Source: Spartinivicinus marinus (GTDB taxonomy: Bacteria > Pseudomonadota > Gammaproteobacteria > Pseudomonadales > Zooshikellaceae). Taken from it: DNA of 64,000 nt. Under the pieces are notes generated by a model that was not told the origin of the DNA, made no database searches, and was given only the letters and a program-made list of their open reading frames with translations. The stretch is taken from positions 4,980,501 through 5,044,500 of the forward strand of contig NZ_JAPJZK010000001.1 in the NCBI RefSeq assembly GCF_026309355.1, in the 5' to 3' direction. The position numbers and the translations under genes were made by a program. Positions 8,625-17,176 of this stretch are shown in pieces. Every line of letters begins with the position of its first letter. The stretch's first letter is position 1.

Positions 8625-9767
8625 GTGGCCATTAGAGTGCTAATTGTTGATGACTCAGGTTTTTTCCGTCGCCGGGTCAGCGAAATTTTAAAAACAGACC
8701 CACAAATCCAGGTGGTGGGTACTGCAGATAATGGCAGAGAAGCGGTCGATAAAAATCTCGAATTAAAGCCTGATGTCATTACGATGGATTATGAAATGCC
8801 GGTCATGGATGGTATTACCGCGCTTGTTAAAATCATGGAAACTCATCCGACTCCTGTATTGATGTTTTCCTCATTAACTCATGAAGGGGCTCGAGTTACG
8901 TTAGATGCATTGGAAGCAGGTGCTGTGGATTATTTACCAAAAAACTTTGAAGATATTTCCAGAAATAGTGCTGAATTAAGAAAAACCCTTTGTGACCGCG
9001 TAAAAGCGGTCGCTCGTAGTCATATTCAAGGTAAAAGCATCGTTGCTGAACCTGCGGCTTCTCCCGCTCCGGCGGCTCCCGCTGCGCCAAAGACATCAGC
9101 CCCACCACCACCGACGGCCGCAAAACCCAAAAAAATCATTCATGACCTAGCCTCAAACGAAGCAGTTGCAGGTAAAGTGGTTACTTTTAATCGTGGCAGT
9201 GCTCGCCATAAACTGGTGGCTATTGGTACTTCCACTGGTGGCCCCGTTGCTTTACAAAAAGTATTAACCGCGTTGCCTGGTAATTTTCCTGCGCCTATTT
9301 TACTGATTCAACATATGCCGGGTACTTTTACTAAAGCCTTTGCTGAACGGCTTCATCGGCTATGTCAAATAAATGTAAAAGAGGCCGAAGATGGTGATCA
9401 ATTGAAACCAGGGGTAGCCTTGTTAGCCCCTGGCGGTAAACAACTGATGGTTGATAGCCGAGGTGGAGGAACGGTTCGGGTACTGGCTGGTGATGAGCGG
9501 TTAAATTATAAGCCTTGTGTAGATGTGACCTTTGGCTCTGCTGCCAAAGCCTTTGGCGATAAAGTATTAGCTGTGGTGTTAACTGGGATGGGAGCCGATG
9601 GCAGGGAAGGGGCGCGAATGCTTAAAGCCAAAGGCTCAAAGGTGTGGGCCCAAGACCGGGAAAGTTGTGTTATTTTTGGGATGCCAATGGCCATCATTAA
9701 TGCCAATTTAGCGGATGAAGTGGTTGGCTTGGAGAGCCTCAGCCAACGATTAGTAGAAGCCATCTAA
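8625..9767 (+). CDS. cheB: Chemotaxis methylesterase/deamidase CheB
   Basis: CheB removes methyl groups from chemoreceptors for adaptation. An N-terminal receiver domain (LIVDDSGFFRR, ITMDYEMPVMDG) is joined by an Ala/Pro-rich linker to the C-terminal methylesterase. The esterase has its nucleophile Ser in GTSTGGPVAL, its catalytic His in IQHMPGTF, and its Asp in TGMGADGREGA. The GTG start at 8625 is set by AGGAG at 8613-8617, seven bases upstream. The 380-residue length is slightly above the enteric form because of the linker. CheR is not present in the window. Confidence 0.96.
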   Translation: MAIRVLIVDDSGFFRRRVSEILKTDPQIQVVGTADNGREAVDKNLELKPDVITMDYEMPVMDGITALVKIMETHPTPVLMFSSLTHEGARVTLDALEAGAVDYLPKNFEDISRNSAELRKTLCDRVKAVARSHIQGKSIVAEPAASPAPAAPAAPKTSAPPPPTAAKPKKIIHDLASNEAVAGKVVTFNRGSARHKLVAIGTSTGGPVALQKVLTALPGNFPAPILLIQHMPGTFTKAFAERLHRLCQINVKEAEDGDQLKPGVALLAPGGKQLMVDSRGGGTVRVLAGDERLNYKPCVDVTFGSAAKAFGDKVLAVVLTGMGADGREGARMLKAKGSKVWAQDRESCVIFGMPMAIINANLADEVVGLESLSQRLVEAI

Positions 9768-9938
9768 GATATCAATTATTGAAGCAAGAGCATAACTCAA
9801 GAGTATACCTACTGCTGCAGAGCATTTTGATCAATTAACGTTAACAGGGAAGTAAAACTCAATATCTACATTTAAATACCTATTATATTAAGCACTTGTA
9901 TTATATTCATACAATAAACAAGGATACAGCATTCATAT

Positions 9939-10679
9939 ATGGATGTGTTAAGTGTGGTGGGGGTTATCCTCGCTGTTTTAGCCATTATAGGCGGCAATTA
10001 CCTGGAAGGGGGACATGCAAGCGCATTAATTAATGGCCCAGCTGCACTAATTGTATTTGGTGGTACCCTCGGGGCTGCCTGTATTCAAACTTCAGCAGTG
10101 AGTTTTAAACGGGCACTGCGAATGTTTTTGTGGATATTTATTCCACCACAGTTTGAAATTCAAGAAGGTATCAGCAAAGTCGTTAATTGGAGTATGACCG
10201 CGCGTAAGGAAGGGTTGCTTGGGCTAGAGGCAATTGCTGATTCCGAGATGGATGTCTTTGCTAAAAAGGGGTTGCAACTATTGGTAGATGGCAGTGAGCC
10301 GGAAGTGTTGAGAAATGTCATGGAAGTAGATTTATATGCGGTTGAAACCCGTGATATGCAGGCAGCCAAGGTGTTTGAAAGTATGGGCGGGTATTCTCCG
10401 ACTATTGGTATTATTGGGGCGGTAATGGGGTTAATTCATGTGATGGGGAATCTGGCAGATCCTTCGCAATTAGGTGCCGGTATTGCCACAGCATTTGTTG
10501 CTACAATTTATGGTGTAGCCTTTGCTAATTTGTTTTTATTACCCGCTGCAAACAAGTTAAAGTTTTGTATTCATCGCCAATCCCTTTATCGGGAAATGAT
10601 GATAGAAGGAATATTATCGATTGCTGATGGTGAAAATCCTCGTGCAATTGAACTAAAACTGCAAGGATTTACCAACTGA
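9939..10679 (+). CDS. motC: Flagellar stator protein MotC (MotA family)
   Basis: This is a MotA/PomA-family stator subunit with four membrane segments: residues about 3-22 and 30-50, and a C-terminal pair around GIIGAVMGLIHVMG and FVATIYGVAFANLFLLPA. The cytoplasmic loop between them contacts the rotor protein FliG. Its position directly before a MotB-type gene and after cheB matches motC of Pseudomonas, the second stator set. The start at ATG 9939 follows AAGGA. The 171-bp spacer after cheB could hold a promoter. An overlap of function with a motAB pair elsewhere in the genome is inferred, not visible here. Confidence 0.92.
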   Translation: MDVLSVVGVILAVLAIIGGNYLEGGHASALINGPAALIVFGGTLGAACIQTSAVSFKRALRMFLWIFIPPQFEIQEGISKVVNWSMTARKEGLLGLEAIADSEMDVFAKKGLQLLVDGSEPEVLRNVMEVDLYAVETRDMQAAKVFESMGGYSPTIGIIGAVMGLIHVMGNLADPSQLGAGIATAFVATIYGVAFANLFLLPAANKLKFCIHRQSLYREMMIEGILSIADGENPRAIELKLQGFTN

Positions 10680-10682
10680 TTT

Positions 10683-11495
10683 ATGCCAAGACGACGAATG
10701 CGAGAAGAGCATGAAAATCATGAGCGGTGGTTAGTTTCCTATGCCGACTTTATTACCTTATTATTTGCTTTTTTTGTAGTAATGTATTCAATTTCTTCAG
10801 TGAATGAAGGCAAGTACCGTATTTTATCAGAAACCTTAGTAGGGGTTTTTAGTGAGCCAGATCGATCCCTAAAACCCATCCAAATAGGTGATATTACCCA
10901 GCGTTTTCCTGATAAACCAGTGGATATTATTCAAGTGCCAGATGCATTTGATATGACCTTGGATGACAGTAAAACTGAGCAACCTCAAGATGACACTTTG
11001 GCGCAGTTAGAAAGCCAGTTCAGTGAAACATTTTCAGACTTAATCAGTAAAGATTTATTAACCATTACGGGCAATGAATTGTGGGTAGAAATTGAATTAA
11101 AAAGCAATTTATTATTTCTCAGTGGTGACTCGATACCTTCTAATGCAGCCTTTGATATTATAAAACAGGTGGCAGATATATTGAAAAACTATCAAAACCC
11201 ACTGCATATAGAAGGTTTTACCGATAATAGGCCAATTAATACTAATCAATTTCCGACCAACTGGGAGCTCTCTGCTGCAAGGGCGGCGGCAGTGGTCAGG
11301 CTATTGGCTAGTTATGGGGTAGATCCTAGGCGAATGGCTGCAGTGGGGTATGGCCAGTTTCAGCCTATTACAACCAACGATACCCCAGAGGGGCGGCGTC
11401 AAAATCGCCGAGTGATATTAGTCATTTCGAAAAATCTGGATGTTCGAAATAGTGTTAATACGGCAGGAGGGCGTAATAATCCTGCCAGGCCCTGA
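10683..11495 (+). CDS. motD: Flagellar stator protein MotD (MotB family)
   Basis: This is a MotB/PomB-type stator subunit. A short cytoplasmic N terminus is followed by one transmembrane helix (about residues 18-40) with the ion-channel Asp22 in SYADFITLLFAFFVVMYS. An extended plug/linker region follows, then a C-terminal OmpA-like peptidoglycan-binding domain (IEGFTDNRPI, ELSAARAAAVVRLL, VDPRRMAAVGYGQFQP, GRRQNRRVILVI). The gene begins 3 bp after motC. The 270-residue size fits the Pseudomonas MotD type. Confidence 0.92.
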   Translation: MPRRRMREEHENHERWLVSYADFITLLFAFFVVMYSISSVNEGKYRILSETLVGVFSEPDRSLKPIQIGDITQRFPDKPVDIIQVPDAFDMTLDDSKTEQPQDDTLAQLESQFSETFSDLISKDLLTITGNELWVEIELKSNLLFLSGDSIPSNAAFDIIKQVADILKNYQNPLHIEGFTDNRPINTNQFPTNWELSAARAAAVVRLLASYGVDPRRMAAVGYGQFQPITTNDTPEGRRQNRRVILVISKNLDVRNSVNTAGGRNNPARP

Positions 11496-11629
11496 CTATA
11501 CTCTTAAACCTTCTGCTTAAAACAATAGCTATACTGTAATAATAATGATTGCTTGGCTTAATCCTTGCGTCTTTTGCCATTTAGACTTGTTGTAATTGAG
11601 TGGGAATTCAATTGGCATGGGAGTGAATA

Positions 11630-12427
11630 GTGAGAGTTTGGGCAGTATCTAATCAAAAGGGTGGAGTAGGTAAAACCACCACAGTTGTCACACTTGGGGG
11701 CTTGCTGGGTAGTGTAAATAAAAAAGTTCTGTTGGTTGATTTAGATCCCCATGCGTCTTTGACTTGTTATTTTAAGTATGACCCTGACCACCTTGAGCAT
11801 AGTGTATTCGACTTATTTCAACATCAGGGTAATGTGCCAGAAAATCTGCCTGGTCAACTAGTGTTAGAAACCAGTCACCCTAATGTCAATTTTTTGCCTG
11901 CCACGACGGCTATTGCTACGTTAGAACGAAAGCTCGCCGGAGAAGGGGGATATGGGCTGGTACTATCAAAAGCACTGGCTCATTTATGGGAGCATTTTGA
12001 CTTTGTATTACTTGATACGCCTCCTCAGTTAGGTGTACTAATGGTTAATGCCTTGGCTGCCAGTGAACGACTGTTGATTCCAGTTCAGACCGAGTTTTTA
12101 GCTATCAAGGGGTTAGAGAGGATGATGCATACCTTGGATATGATTAATCACTCTAGAAAAAAGCAACTCCCTTATTTGATTGTACCTACCCTCTTTGACC
12201 GACGTACCCATGCCAGTATTGCTGCTTTAAGAGCACTGCGGGCTAACTACTCTGAACAAGTCTGGCAGTCTTATATTCCGGTAGATACTAAGTTTCGCGA
12301 TGCCAGTGAGCAGGGGGTTACCATTCATGAGTTGGATAACCACTCTCGTGGGGTAAAAGCCTATCAGCACTTACTAAAAGATTTATTAAACCTGCAAGCC
12401 AAGGTGATATCAAAGGCGGTGAGTTAG
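11630..12427 (+). CDS. parC: ParA-family ATPase of the chemotaxis cluster (ParC-like)
   Basis: This is a ParA-type ATPase with deviant Walker A SNQKGGVGKTTT (residues 7-18), LVDLDPHASLT and LLDTPPQLG. In Vibrio and Pseudomonas a ParA-like protein in this exact cluster position (ParC) marks the old pole and recruits chemotaxis arrays; I infer the same role from position and the neighbouring CheW-domain protein. A chromosome-partition ParA is less likely because no parB follows. The GTG start at 11630 has GGGAG about nine bases upstream. The 134-bp spacer after motD is AT-rich. The gene runs into its partner with a 3-bp gap. Confidence 0.85.
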   Translation: MRVWAVSNQKGGVGKTTTVVTLGGLLGSVNKKVLLVDLDPHASLTCYFKYDPDHLEHSVFDLFQHQGNVPENLPGQLVLETSHPNVNFLPATTAIATLERKLAGEGGYGLVLSKALAHLWEHFDFVLLDTPPQLGVLMVNALAASERLLIPVQTEFLAIKGLERMMHTLDMINHSRKKQLPYLIVPTLFDRRTHASIAALRALRANYSEQVWQSYIPVDTKFRDASEQGVTIHELDNHSRGVKAYQHLLKDLLNLQAKVISKAVS

Positions 12428-12430
12428 CTT

Positions 12431-13372
12431 ATGAAGCCTTTAGAAGGACCTAATCAATCAGTAAATGATGCGTTGGAAGATTATTTGAGTGACCTGTTGC
12501 ATGACAACCATGGTATAGCAGAGCCAGCTTTGGACAAGCCATTATCAACACAACACACGCAGCCAAGTAATGGAAGCTTGACAGCAGATGCAAGTTCAGT
12601 AAAGCAGGAAGCGTTAATGACTCAACCACAGGCATCATCGTCGCAGCAGTCAACAGCTGCTACAACTACCCGTCTACTTCCTGAGGTATTATTCCCTCAA
12701 CAAGTATTAACCCCTCCAGTTGAAGCACTACAACAGACAATAGCAGCCCCTGAGCTAGATACCGTTACTGACTTACAAAAGCTGCAAAAGGCCTCTCTGG
12801 CTGAACTGATTATTGCTAAGGCTCAATCGGCACCGCCAGTCACAGCCGTTGATCAGGGAAGGCCTGATTGGGCTGAAAATCCTTTTGAATGCCTGTTATT
12901 CAATGTGGCAGGACTCACGTTAGCAGTCCCACTTGTGTGTTTAGGGGGTGTTTATCTCTTTAATGACTCAGTTACTCAAGTGGCTGGGCAGCCAGACTGG
13001 GTTTTAGGGCTCTATAAACACCATGATCAGTCGCTTTCTGTTGTCGATACCGCCTGGTGGGTGATGCCAGAACGTTACAAGACCCAAGCTAAGGATAACT
13101 ATCACTATATTATTAGTGTTGATAAAACACGTTGGGGGATAGCGGTACATGATCTGGCCCATGCAGTTAGAATCAGTCCTGATGCGGTGAGATGGCGTAC
13201 TAAGAAAACTCAACGGCCTTGGTTGGCTGGCATTGTGATTGATGAGATGTGTGCTTTACTGGATATAGCAAAACTGGCAAAACTATTTGATGAACAAGCG
13301 AGTCTGAACCGCTCATCTAATAATTCAGAAGCTGCTGATAGCAAAGATGATGGGCATGTTGCCAAAAAGTAA
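12431..13372 (+). CDS. parP: CheW-domain protein, ParP-like array tether
   Basis: The first 150 residues are low-complexity (Gln/Ser/Thr/Pro-rich) and the last 160 form a CheW-like domain (ECLLFNVAGLTLAVPL ... WGIAVHDLAHAVRISP ... WLAGIVIDEMCALLDI). In Vibrio, ParP couples ParC to CheA through such a C-terminal domain and is encoded between parC and cheW. The order here is the same. It could alternatively be described simply as a second CheW, but the long disordered N-terminal part and domain divergence favour ParP. A 68-bp gap separates it from cheW. Confidence 0.8.
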   Translation: MKPLEGPNQSVNDALEDYLSDLLHDNHGIAEPALDKPLSTQHTQPSNGSLTADASSVKQEALMTQPQASSSQQSTAATTTRLLPEVLFPQQVLTPPVEALQQTIAAPELDTVTDLQKLQKASLAELIIAKAQSAPPVTAVDQGRPDWAENPFECLLFNVAGLTLAVPLVCLGGVYLFNDSVTQVAGQPDWVLGLYKHHDQSLSVVDTAWWVMPERYKTQAKDNYHYIISVDKTRWGIAVHDLAHAVRISPDAVRWRTKKTQRPWLAGIVIDEMCALLDIAKLAKLFDEQASLNRSSNNSEAADSKDDGHVAKK

Positions 13373-13440
13373 GCATTTTGATAGCCCTATATTATAGTTA
13401 AAGATGCAAACCGGGGAATTATGTTGGAAGAGAGCAGTTT

Positions 13441-13926
13441 ATGGCAACACATACTACACAAAGTCAAAGCTCGGAAGACCCCATTCTACAGTGGGTAACC
13501 TTTCGTTTAGATGATGAAACCTACGGTATTAATGTAATGCAAGTGCAAGAAGTATTACGTTATACCGAAATTGCTCCTGTACCTGGTGCGCCCACTTATG
13601 TGCTGGGTATTATTAATTTGAGGGGAAATGTAGTCACTGTTATTGATACTCGTCAGCGGTTTGGTTTGCAACCGGCTGAAGTAACAGATAACACCCGGAT
13701 TGTCATTATTGAAGCGGAAAAACAAGTAGTAGGGATTTTGGTTGATAGTGTGGCAGAAGTGGTTTATTTAAGACAGTCAGAAATTGAAACGGCACCTAAT
13801 GTCGGCAATGAAGAAACCGCTAAGTTTATTCAAGGTGTTTGTAATAAAAATAATGAACTATTAATTCTTGTTGAGCTAGATAAATTAATGTCAGAAGGTG
13901 AGTGGGCCGACATCGGAGAGATGTAA
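13441..13926 (+). CDS. cheW: Chemotaxis coupling protein CheW
   Basis: CheW links chemoreceptors to CheA in the signalling array. The 161-residue protein is a single CheW domain: WVTFRLDDETYGINVMQVQEV, the PGAPTYVLGIINLRGNV region, and VVGILVDSVAEVV. Its length is typical. The ATG at 13441 is preceded by GGAAGAGAG. It is the last well-known chemotaxis gene in this operon; the membrane-anchored DUF2802 gene follows after 31 bp, in the same order as in Pseudomonas. Confidence 0.95.
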   Translation: MATHTTQSQSSEDPILQWVTFRLDDETYGINVMQVQEVLRYTEIAPVPGAPTYVLGIINLRGNVVTVIDTRQRFGLQPAEVTDNTRIVIIEAEKQVVGILVDSVAEVVYLRQSEIETAPNVGNEETAKFIQGVCNKNNELLILVELDKLMSEGEWADIGEM

Positions 13927-13957
13927 AGATAAAATAATCGGCCCTGACAGTGAATGT

Positions 13958-14356
13958 ATGAGTGAAATAGCCGGGGCTTATTTGGTTGCTTTTAGCAGTT
14001 GTATCTTTGCCATCACCGCAGTGATTTATTGTTGGCAACAAAAAAAAATAATAAATAAACAGCAGCTTACGATTCAGCAGTTACAACAGGATATCAAGGC
14101 CGTGGGTGCAGGGGCTATTGGGGTAGGACAGCGTTTGCAGCAGGTAGAAACCAAACTGACAAAAACTATCGATCAACAAGAAATTCTTGAGCAGCGTGAT
14201 GCTGGGCAGTTGTCATATACACAAGCAAATAAATTATGTGCAATGGGAGCGTCGGTAGAAGAAATCATGGATGCTTGTGGGTTATCGAAAGCAGAAGCAG
14301 AGTTAGTTGCTTTGGTACATAGACCTTCCCCTCACTCATCAGGGTCAGGCAAATGA
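13958..14356 (+). CDS. DUF2802 family membrane-anchored protein
   Basis: This is a small protein with an N-terminal transmembrane helix (AYLVAFSSCIFAITAVIYCW) followed by a coiled coil (about residues 30-80, rich in Gln/Lys/Glu). The C-terminal domain looks like a small helix-turn-helix (DAGQLSYTQANKLCAMGASVEEIMDACGLSKAEAELV). I chose the ATG at 13958, because an upstream in-frame start at 13898 would lie inside cheW. DUF2802 proteins are habitually encoded after cheW in Pseudomonas-type clusters; their function is unknown to me. Its last 25 bases overlap the 3' end of the opposing gene at 14332-14715. Confidence 0.8.
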   Translation: MSEIAGAYLVAFSSCIFAITAVIYCWQQKKIINKQQLTIQQLQQDIKAVGAGAIGVGQRLQQVETKLTKTIDQQEILEQRDAGQLSYTQANKLCAMGASVEEIMDACGLSKAEAELVALVHRPSPHSSGSGK

Positions 14357-14715
14357 GGTAGCTGATTGCTATTATTTTGTTGGCTGTTTTTCTGTTGACT
14401 ATCTTCCTGTTTATTGACTTCCTGTTGATTATTCTCAGTAGTATCCTGCCAACCCTTAGGGTATTTTCCTTGAAGTTTATAAGCAAAAGCAATAATTTCA
14501 GCGATGGTAAAATACAAAAGTTCAGGTATTTCTTCTCCTAATTCTAATCCAGCCAGTAAATGGACTAGCTCTTTATTTTGATATAAAGGCACTTCACATT
14601 CAGTAGCGATAGCAATTATCGCTTCGGCAATTTCGTCTGATCCTTTAGCCGTTACTTTAGGCGCTGCTTCACCATCATAAAATAAAGCAACTGCTGTTTG
14701 TTGTGTGTTATCCAT
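14332..14715 (-). CDS. FhlB-like protein (isolated FlhB cytoplasmic domain)
   Basis: The first 95 residues match the cytoplasmic domain of the flagellar export switch FlhB (AVALFYDGEAAPKVTAKG, then IIAIATECEVPLYQ, ELGEEIPELLYFTIAEIIAFAY). The membrane part and the NPTH autocleavage motif are both missing. The tail is Gln/Asn-rich and low-complexity. Such stand-alone FhlB proteins occur next to FliK-like genes in several bacteria, as here: its ATG overlaps the stop of the upstream FliK-like gene (TAATG). A role in export substrate specificity is inferred from family and neighbour only. Confidence 0.85.
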   Translation of the reverse strand: MDNTQQTAVALFYDGEAAPKVTAKGSDEIAEAIIAIATECEVPLYQNKELVHLLAGLELGEEIPELLYFTIAEIIAFAYKLQGKYPKGWQDTTENNQQEVNKQEDSQQKNSQQNNSNQLPHLPDPDE

Positions 14716-16274
14716 TAGGTTTTAATATCAATTAAATGTTGTTCAATAAACGTATTTTGTCTGGCGGGAGTGCCTTGCTGGCACGTCAGTGTCTCAACTT
14801 GTATTCCCCGCTTGGTTAACGCTTGTTGTAGATCTTCGATATGCTGATTAATTACCTGATAAGTGGCTTGTTGCTCAGCCCAAAAAGAGGCACTTGCTTT
14901 ATTACCGCGTAATTTGACTCTGGCATATAACGGTCCAATAGGAGGGATGTCAAAACTGAGTTGAAATTGCCAGAGAATTTCTTGTTCTTCTGTTGATGAT
15001 GAGTTGGTTTGGTCATTTTGTTTTTGTAGTTCTAATTGAATACTGTGCCACTGGTTTTGTATAAACAGAGGAATTTCCAATTGCCATTGCTGAATAACTG
15101 GGGCATCAGCAGTTGGTGTTGCTAGAGTTGGTTGCAAAGATATTAGCTGGTTGCTTTGTAAACGGTAAACAGCCTGTTTTAACAGCTGCACTAATTCTAG
15201 TTGTGTATTTGGCTTGGTGACAGCGGCTGTAAGCCAGGGAAACTGGTGATTAAGTGGCTGTGGCATAGCCTTATATAACTGTGCCCATGGGGACTGCCGA
15301 GCTGTGCCAGGGGAAGAGAGTGGCTGGCTGGTTTTGCTTAGCAACTTGACTAATTGGAGTAATAGGCCTTTCAGATCTTGAGACTCTTTTATTGATTGCT
15401 GAGCGACTGCGGGTTGATTAGCTATTTTTTGTTCGAAAAATAAGCCACTATTTTTTAGCCACTGGCTCAGTTCTTTGGGTGTGGTTAATTGCTTGATCGT
15501 CGGTAATTGGCTAACAAAGTCACTGAATATTTTTGGTAGGTTATTGGGATGTTGCTGATTGTGTCGAATGGTTTGTGCCAGCTGCTTGAGTACCTGATGA
15601 ACCGGTAGGCTATGGGCCACTGTTTGTTGCAATGACTGGTTGAGAGTTAACCACTGACTTTGCTGGTAGGGTAGGCTTTGCAAGTGAATGCATTGGTGAG
15701 TGCGATATAGATTAACGATGTGGCCAGGCAAAATGGGTTGATCTGTGTTGAGCCAAAATACTTGGTTGTTTTGACCTAGTAGAACAGGCAATAACCGATT
15801 ACCGCCTTCACCTAAGGGTATTGATGTTCTAAGGTGAGGGGTAGGTAAACTATTCAGCACTTGCCCTTGTCGGCCAGATGGCTGCGGGTTAGCTTCTAGT
15901 ATACGGCTAAGGTTTTGTAATTGTTGTTGAGGGCTCGGTAGTGTTACCTCCCGCAACAATGTCAACTGGTTACCTGATTTGGGTAAACTAACGTGTAAAA
16001 TACTATTATTTGGCCAAGGCGTGTTACTGCGAAACCACCAGGATTTTCCTGCCTGATCTTTAGCTTCAATAACATAGTGACCATTTTGATCTAACTGTAA
16101 CAATTGACTCTTCTGGTTGGCAGGAACAGAAGTGAGAACCTGATTAACCACAAGGGTTTGTTGAGGGTTGTTAGTGGTGGTAGCCCCCTGCAAATTGGTG
16201 CCAGCTGTTACGTTACTTGTTGGTTTGGGAGCTGCAGTAGGTTCCACTGGCTTACCAGGGATTAAATCAGCCAA
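14715..16274 (-). CDS. Flagellar hook-length control FliK-like protein
   Basis: This is a 519-residue protein, strikingly rich in Gln, Leu, Asn and Thr. Most of its length is low-complexity, as in hook-length 'ruler' proteins. The C-terminal domain (about residues 400-500) fits the Flg_hook fold: LSFDIPPIGPLYARVKLRGNKASASFWAE followed by DLQQALTKRGIQVETL. It is transcribed away from ccmA and is directly followed by the FhlB-like gene, which supports a role in export switching. Pseudomonas-type genomes usually have a main fliK in the flagellar cluster, so this may be a paralogue; that cannot be decided within the window. Confidence 0.8.
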   Translation of the reverse strand: MADLIPGKPVEPTAAPKPTSNVTAGTNLQGATTTNNPQQTLVVNQVLTSVPANQKSQLLQLDQNGHYVIEAKDQAGKSWWFRSNTPWPNNSILHVSLPKSGNQLTLLREVTLPSPQQQLQNLSRILEANPQPSGRQGQVLNSLPTPHLRTSIPLGEGGNRLLPVLLGQNNQVFWLNTDQPILPGHIVNLYRTHQCIHLQSLPYQQSQWLTLNQSLQQTVAHSLPVHQVLKQLAQTIRHNQQHPNNLPKIFSDFVSQLPTIKQLTTPKELSQWLKNSGLFFEQKIANQPAVAQQSIKESQDLKGLLLQLVKLLSKTSQPLSSPGTARQSPWAQLYKAMPQPLNHQFPWLTAAVTKPNTQLELVQLLKQAVYRLQSNQLISLQPTLATPTADAPVIQQWQLEIPLFIQNQWHSIQLELQKQNDQTNSSSTEEQEILWQFQLSFDIPPIGPLYARVKLRGNKASASFWAEQQATYQVINQHIEDLQQALTKRGIQVETLTCQQGTPARQNTFIEQHLIDIKT

Positions 16275-16430
16275 TCCGTTGTCCTTTTAGTGCCAATATT
16301 TAACTTTATCTTAAAGCTATAGCTTATTTTTTACTGATTGATTACTTCTGGATGTGAGAGTGGCTTTTGCGGGATATCAATAAAAGTGCTTATTAGTGCA
16401 AGCTAAGTAAAATGAAACTCTTGTTATCAC

Positions 16431-16459
16431 TTGGGTCAAATGGTTCTGATGCGTATAAT
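16431..16459 (+). promoter_or_regulatory. Candidate sigma-70 promoter of the ccm operon
   Basis: A perfect TATAAT (16454-16459) lies 17 bases after TTGGGT (16431-16436), in the divergent spacer between the FliK-like gene and ccmA. It would start a transcript about 65 bases before the ccmA start. The -35 box is weak (TTG only) and the call is from consensus and position. Confidence 0.45.
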
Positions 16460-16531
16460 GCCCCACCAGTGGAGGCTACTGCAATTTAACGTGGCCTGAT
16501 CGAATAAGCTCAGTGCAGTGAAGGGGTTTTG

Positions 16532-17167
16532 GTGTCAGACTTTCTCAATGTGCAACAATTGGCGTGTGAACGAGATGATCGCTGGTTGTTTCAACAGTTA
16601 AGCTTCCAGGTTAACCCAGGCGAAATCTGGCAGGTGGAAGGCCCTAACGGTTCTGGTAAAACCACTTTACTGCGTATTCTGGCCGGCTTACTGATGCCCC
16701 AAACGGGTGAGGTGTTATGGCAAGGCACACCTATTCAAATGCTACGGGCAAGCTTTCAGCAGTCACTGTTGTATACGGGACACCAGGTTGGAGTTAAGGC
16801 CCATTTGACACCGATTGAAAACCTATCCTGGTATTTGGGAATGTATGGTGATGTATCCAGTCAGGCAGTAATGGAGGCGTTGGCTCAGGTTGGTTTAACT
16901 GGCTATGAAGATGTACTTTGTCACCATCTATCTGCTGGTCAGTTGCGGCGAGTTGCTCTGGCACGCTTGCAATTAGCCACTCAACCCCTGTGGATTTTAG
17001 ACGAACCCTTTACGGCTATCGATAAAACAGGTGTGGCAGAACTTGAACAATTGTTGCTGGAAAAAGCCAAAGCGGGCAAAGCTATTATTTTAACCACTCA
17101 CCATCAACTGAACCTTGATTACCACCAACTTCATCATCTATCACTGCTTGATTATCAGGCTCACTAG
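16532..17167 (+). CDS. ccmA: Cytochrome c maturation ABC ATPase CcmA
   Basis: CcmA is the ATPase of the CcmAB complex, which releases holo-CcmE from CcmC in System I cytochrome c maturation. It has Walker A GPNGSGKTTLL, the signature LSAGQLRRVALARL, Walker B LWILDEPFTAID and the H-loop TTHHQ. I choose the GTG at 16532; a TTG one codon upstream is equally in frame, but the AAGGGG at 16521-16526 is better spaced for the GTG. At 211 residues it has the normal size. It opens an unbroken nine-gene ccm operon. Confidence 0.95.
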   Translation: MSDFLNVQQLACERDDRWLFQQLSFQVNPGEIWQVEGPNGSGKTTLLRILAGLLMPQTGEVLWQGTPIQMLRASFQQSLLYTGHQVGVKAHLTPIENLSWYLGMYGDVSSQAVMEALAQVGLTGYEDVLCHHLSAGQLRRVALARLQLATQPLWILDEPFTAIDKTGVAELEQLLLEKAKAGKAIILTTHHQLNLDYHQLHHLSLLDYQAH

Positions 17168-17176
17168 GAGACAATT

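Noticed and set aside
13898-13957. Upstream start of the DUF2802 gene inside cheW
   Set aside because: Would add 20 residues encoded within the conserved cheW end; the ATG at 13958 puts the membrane helix near the N terminus as expected.
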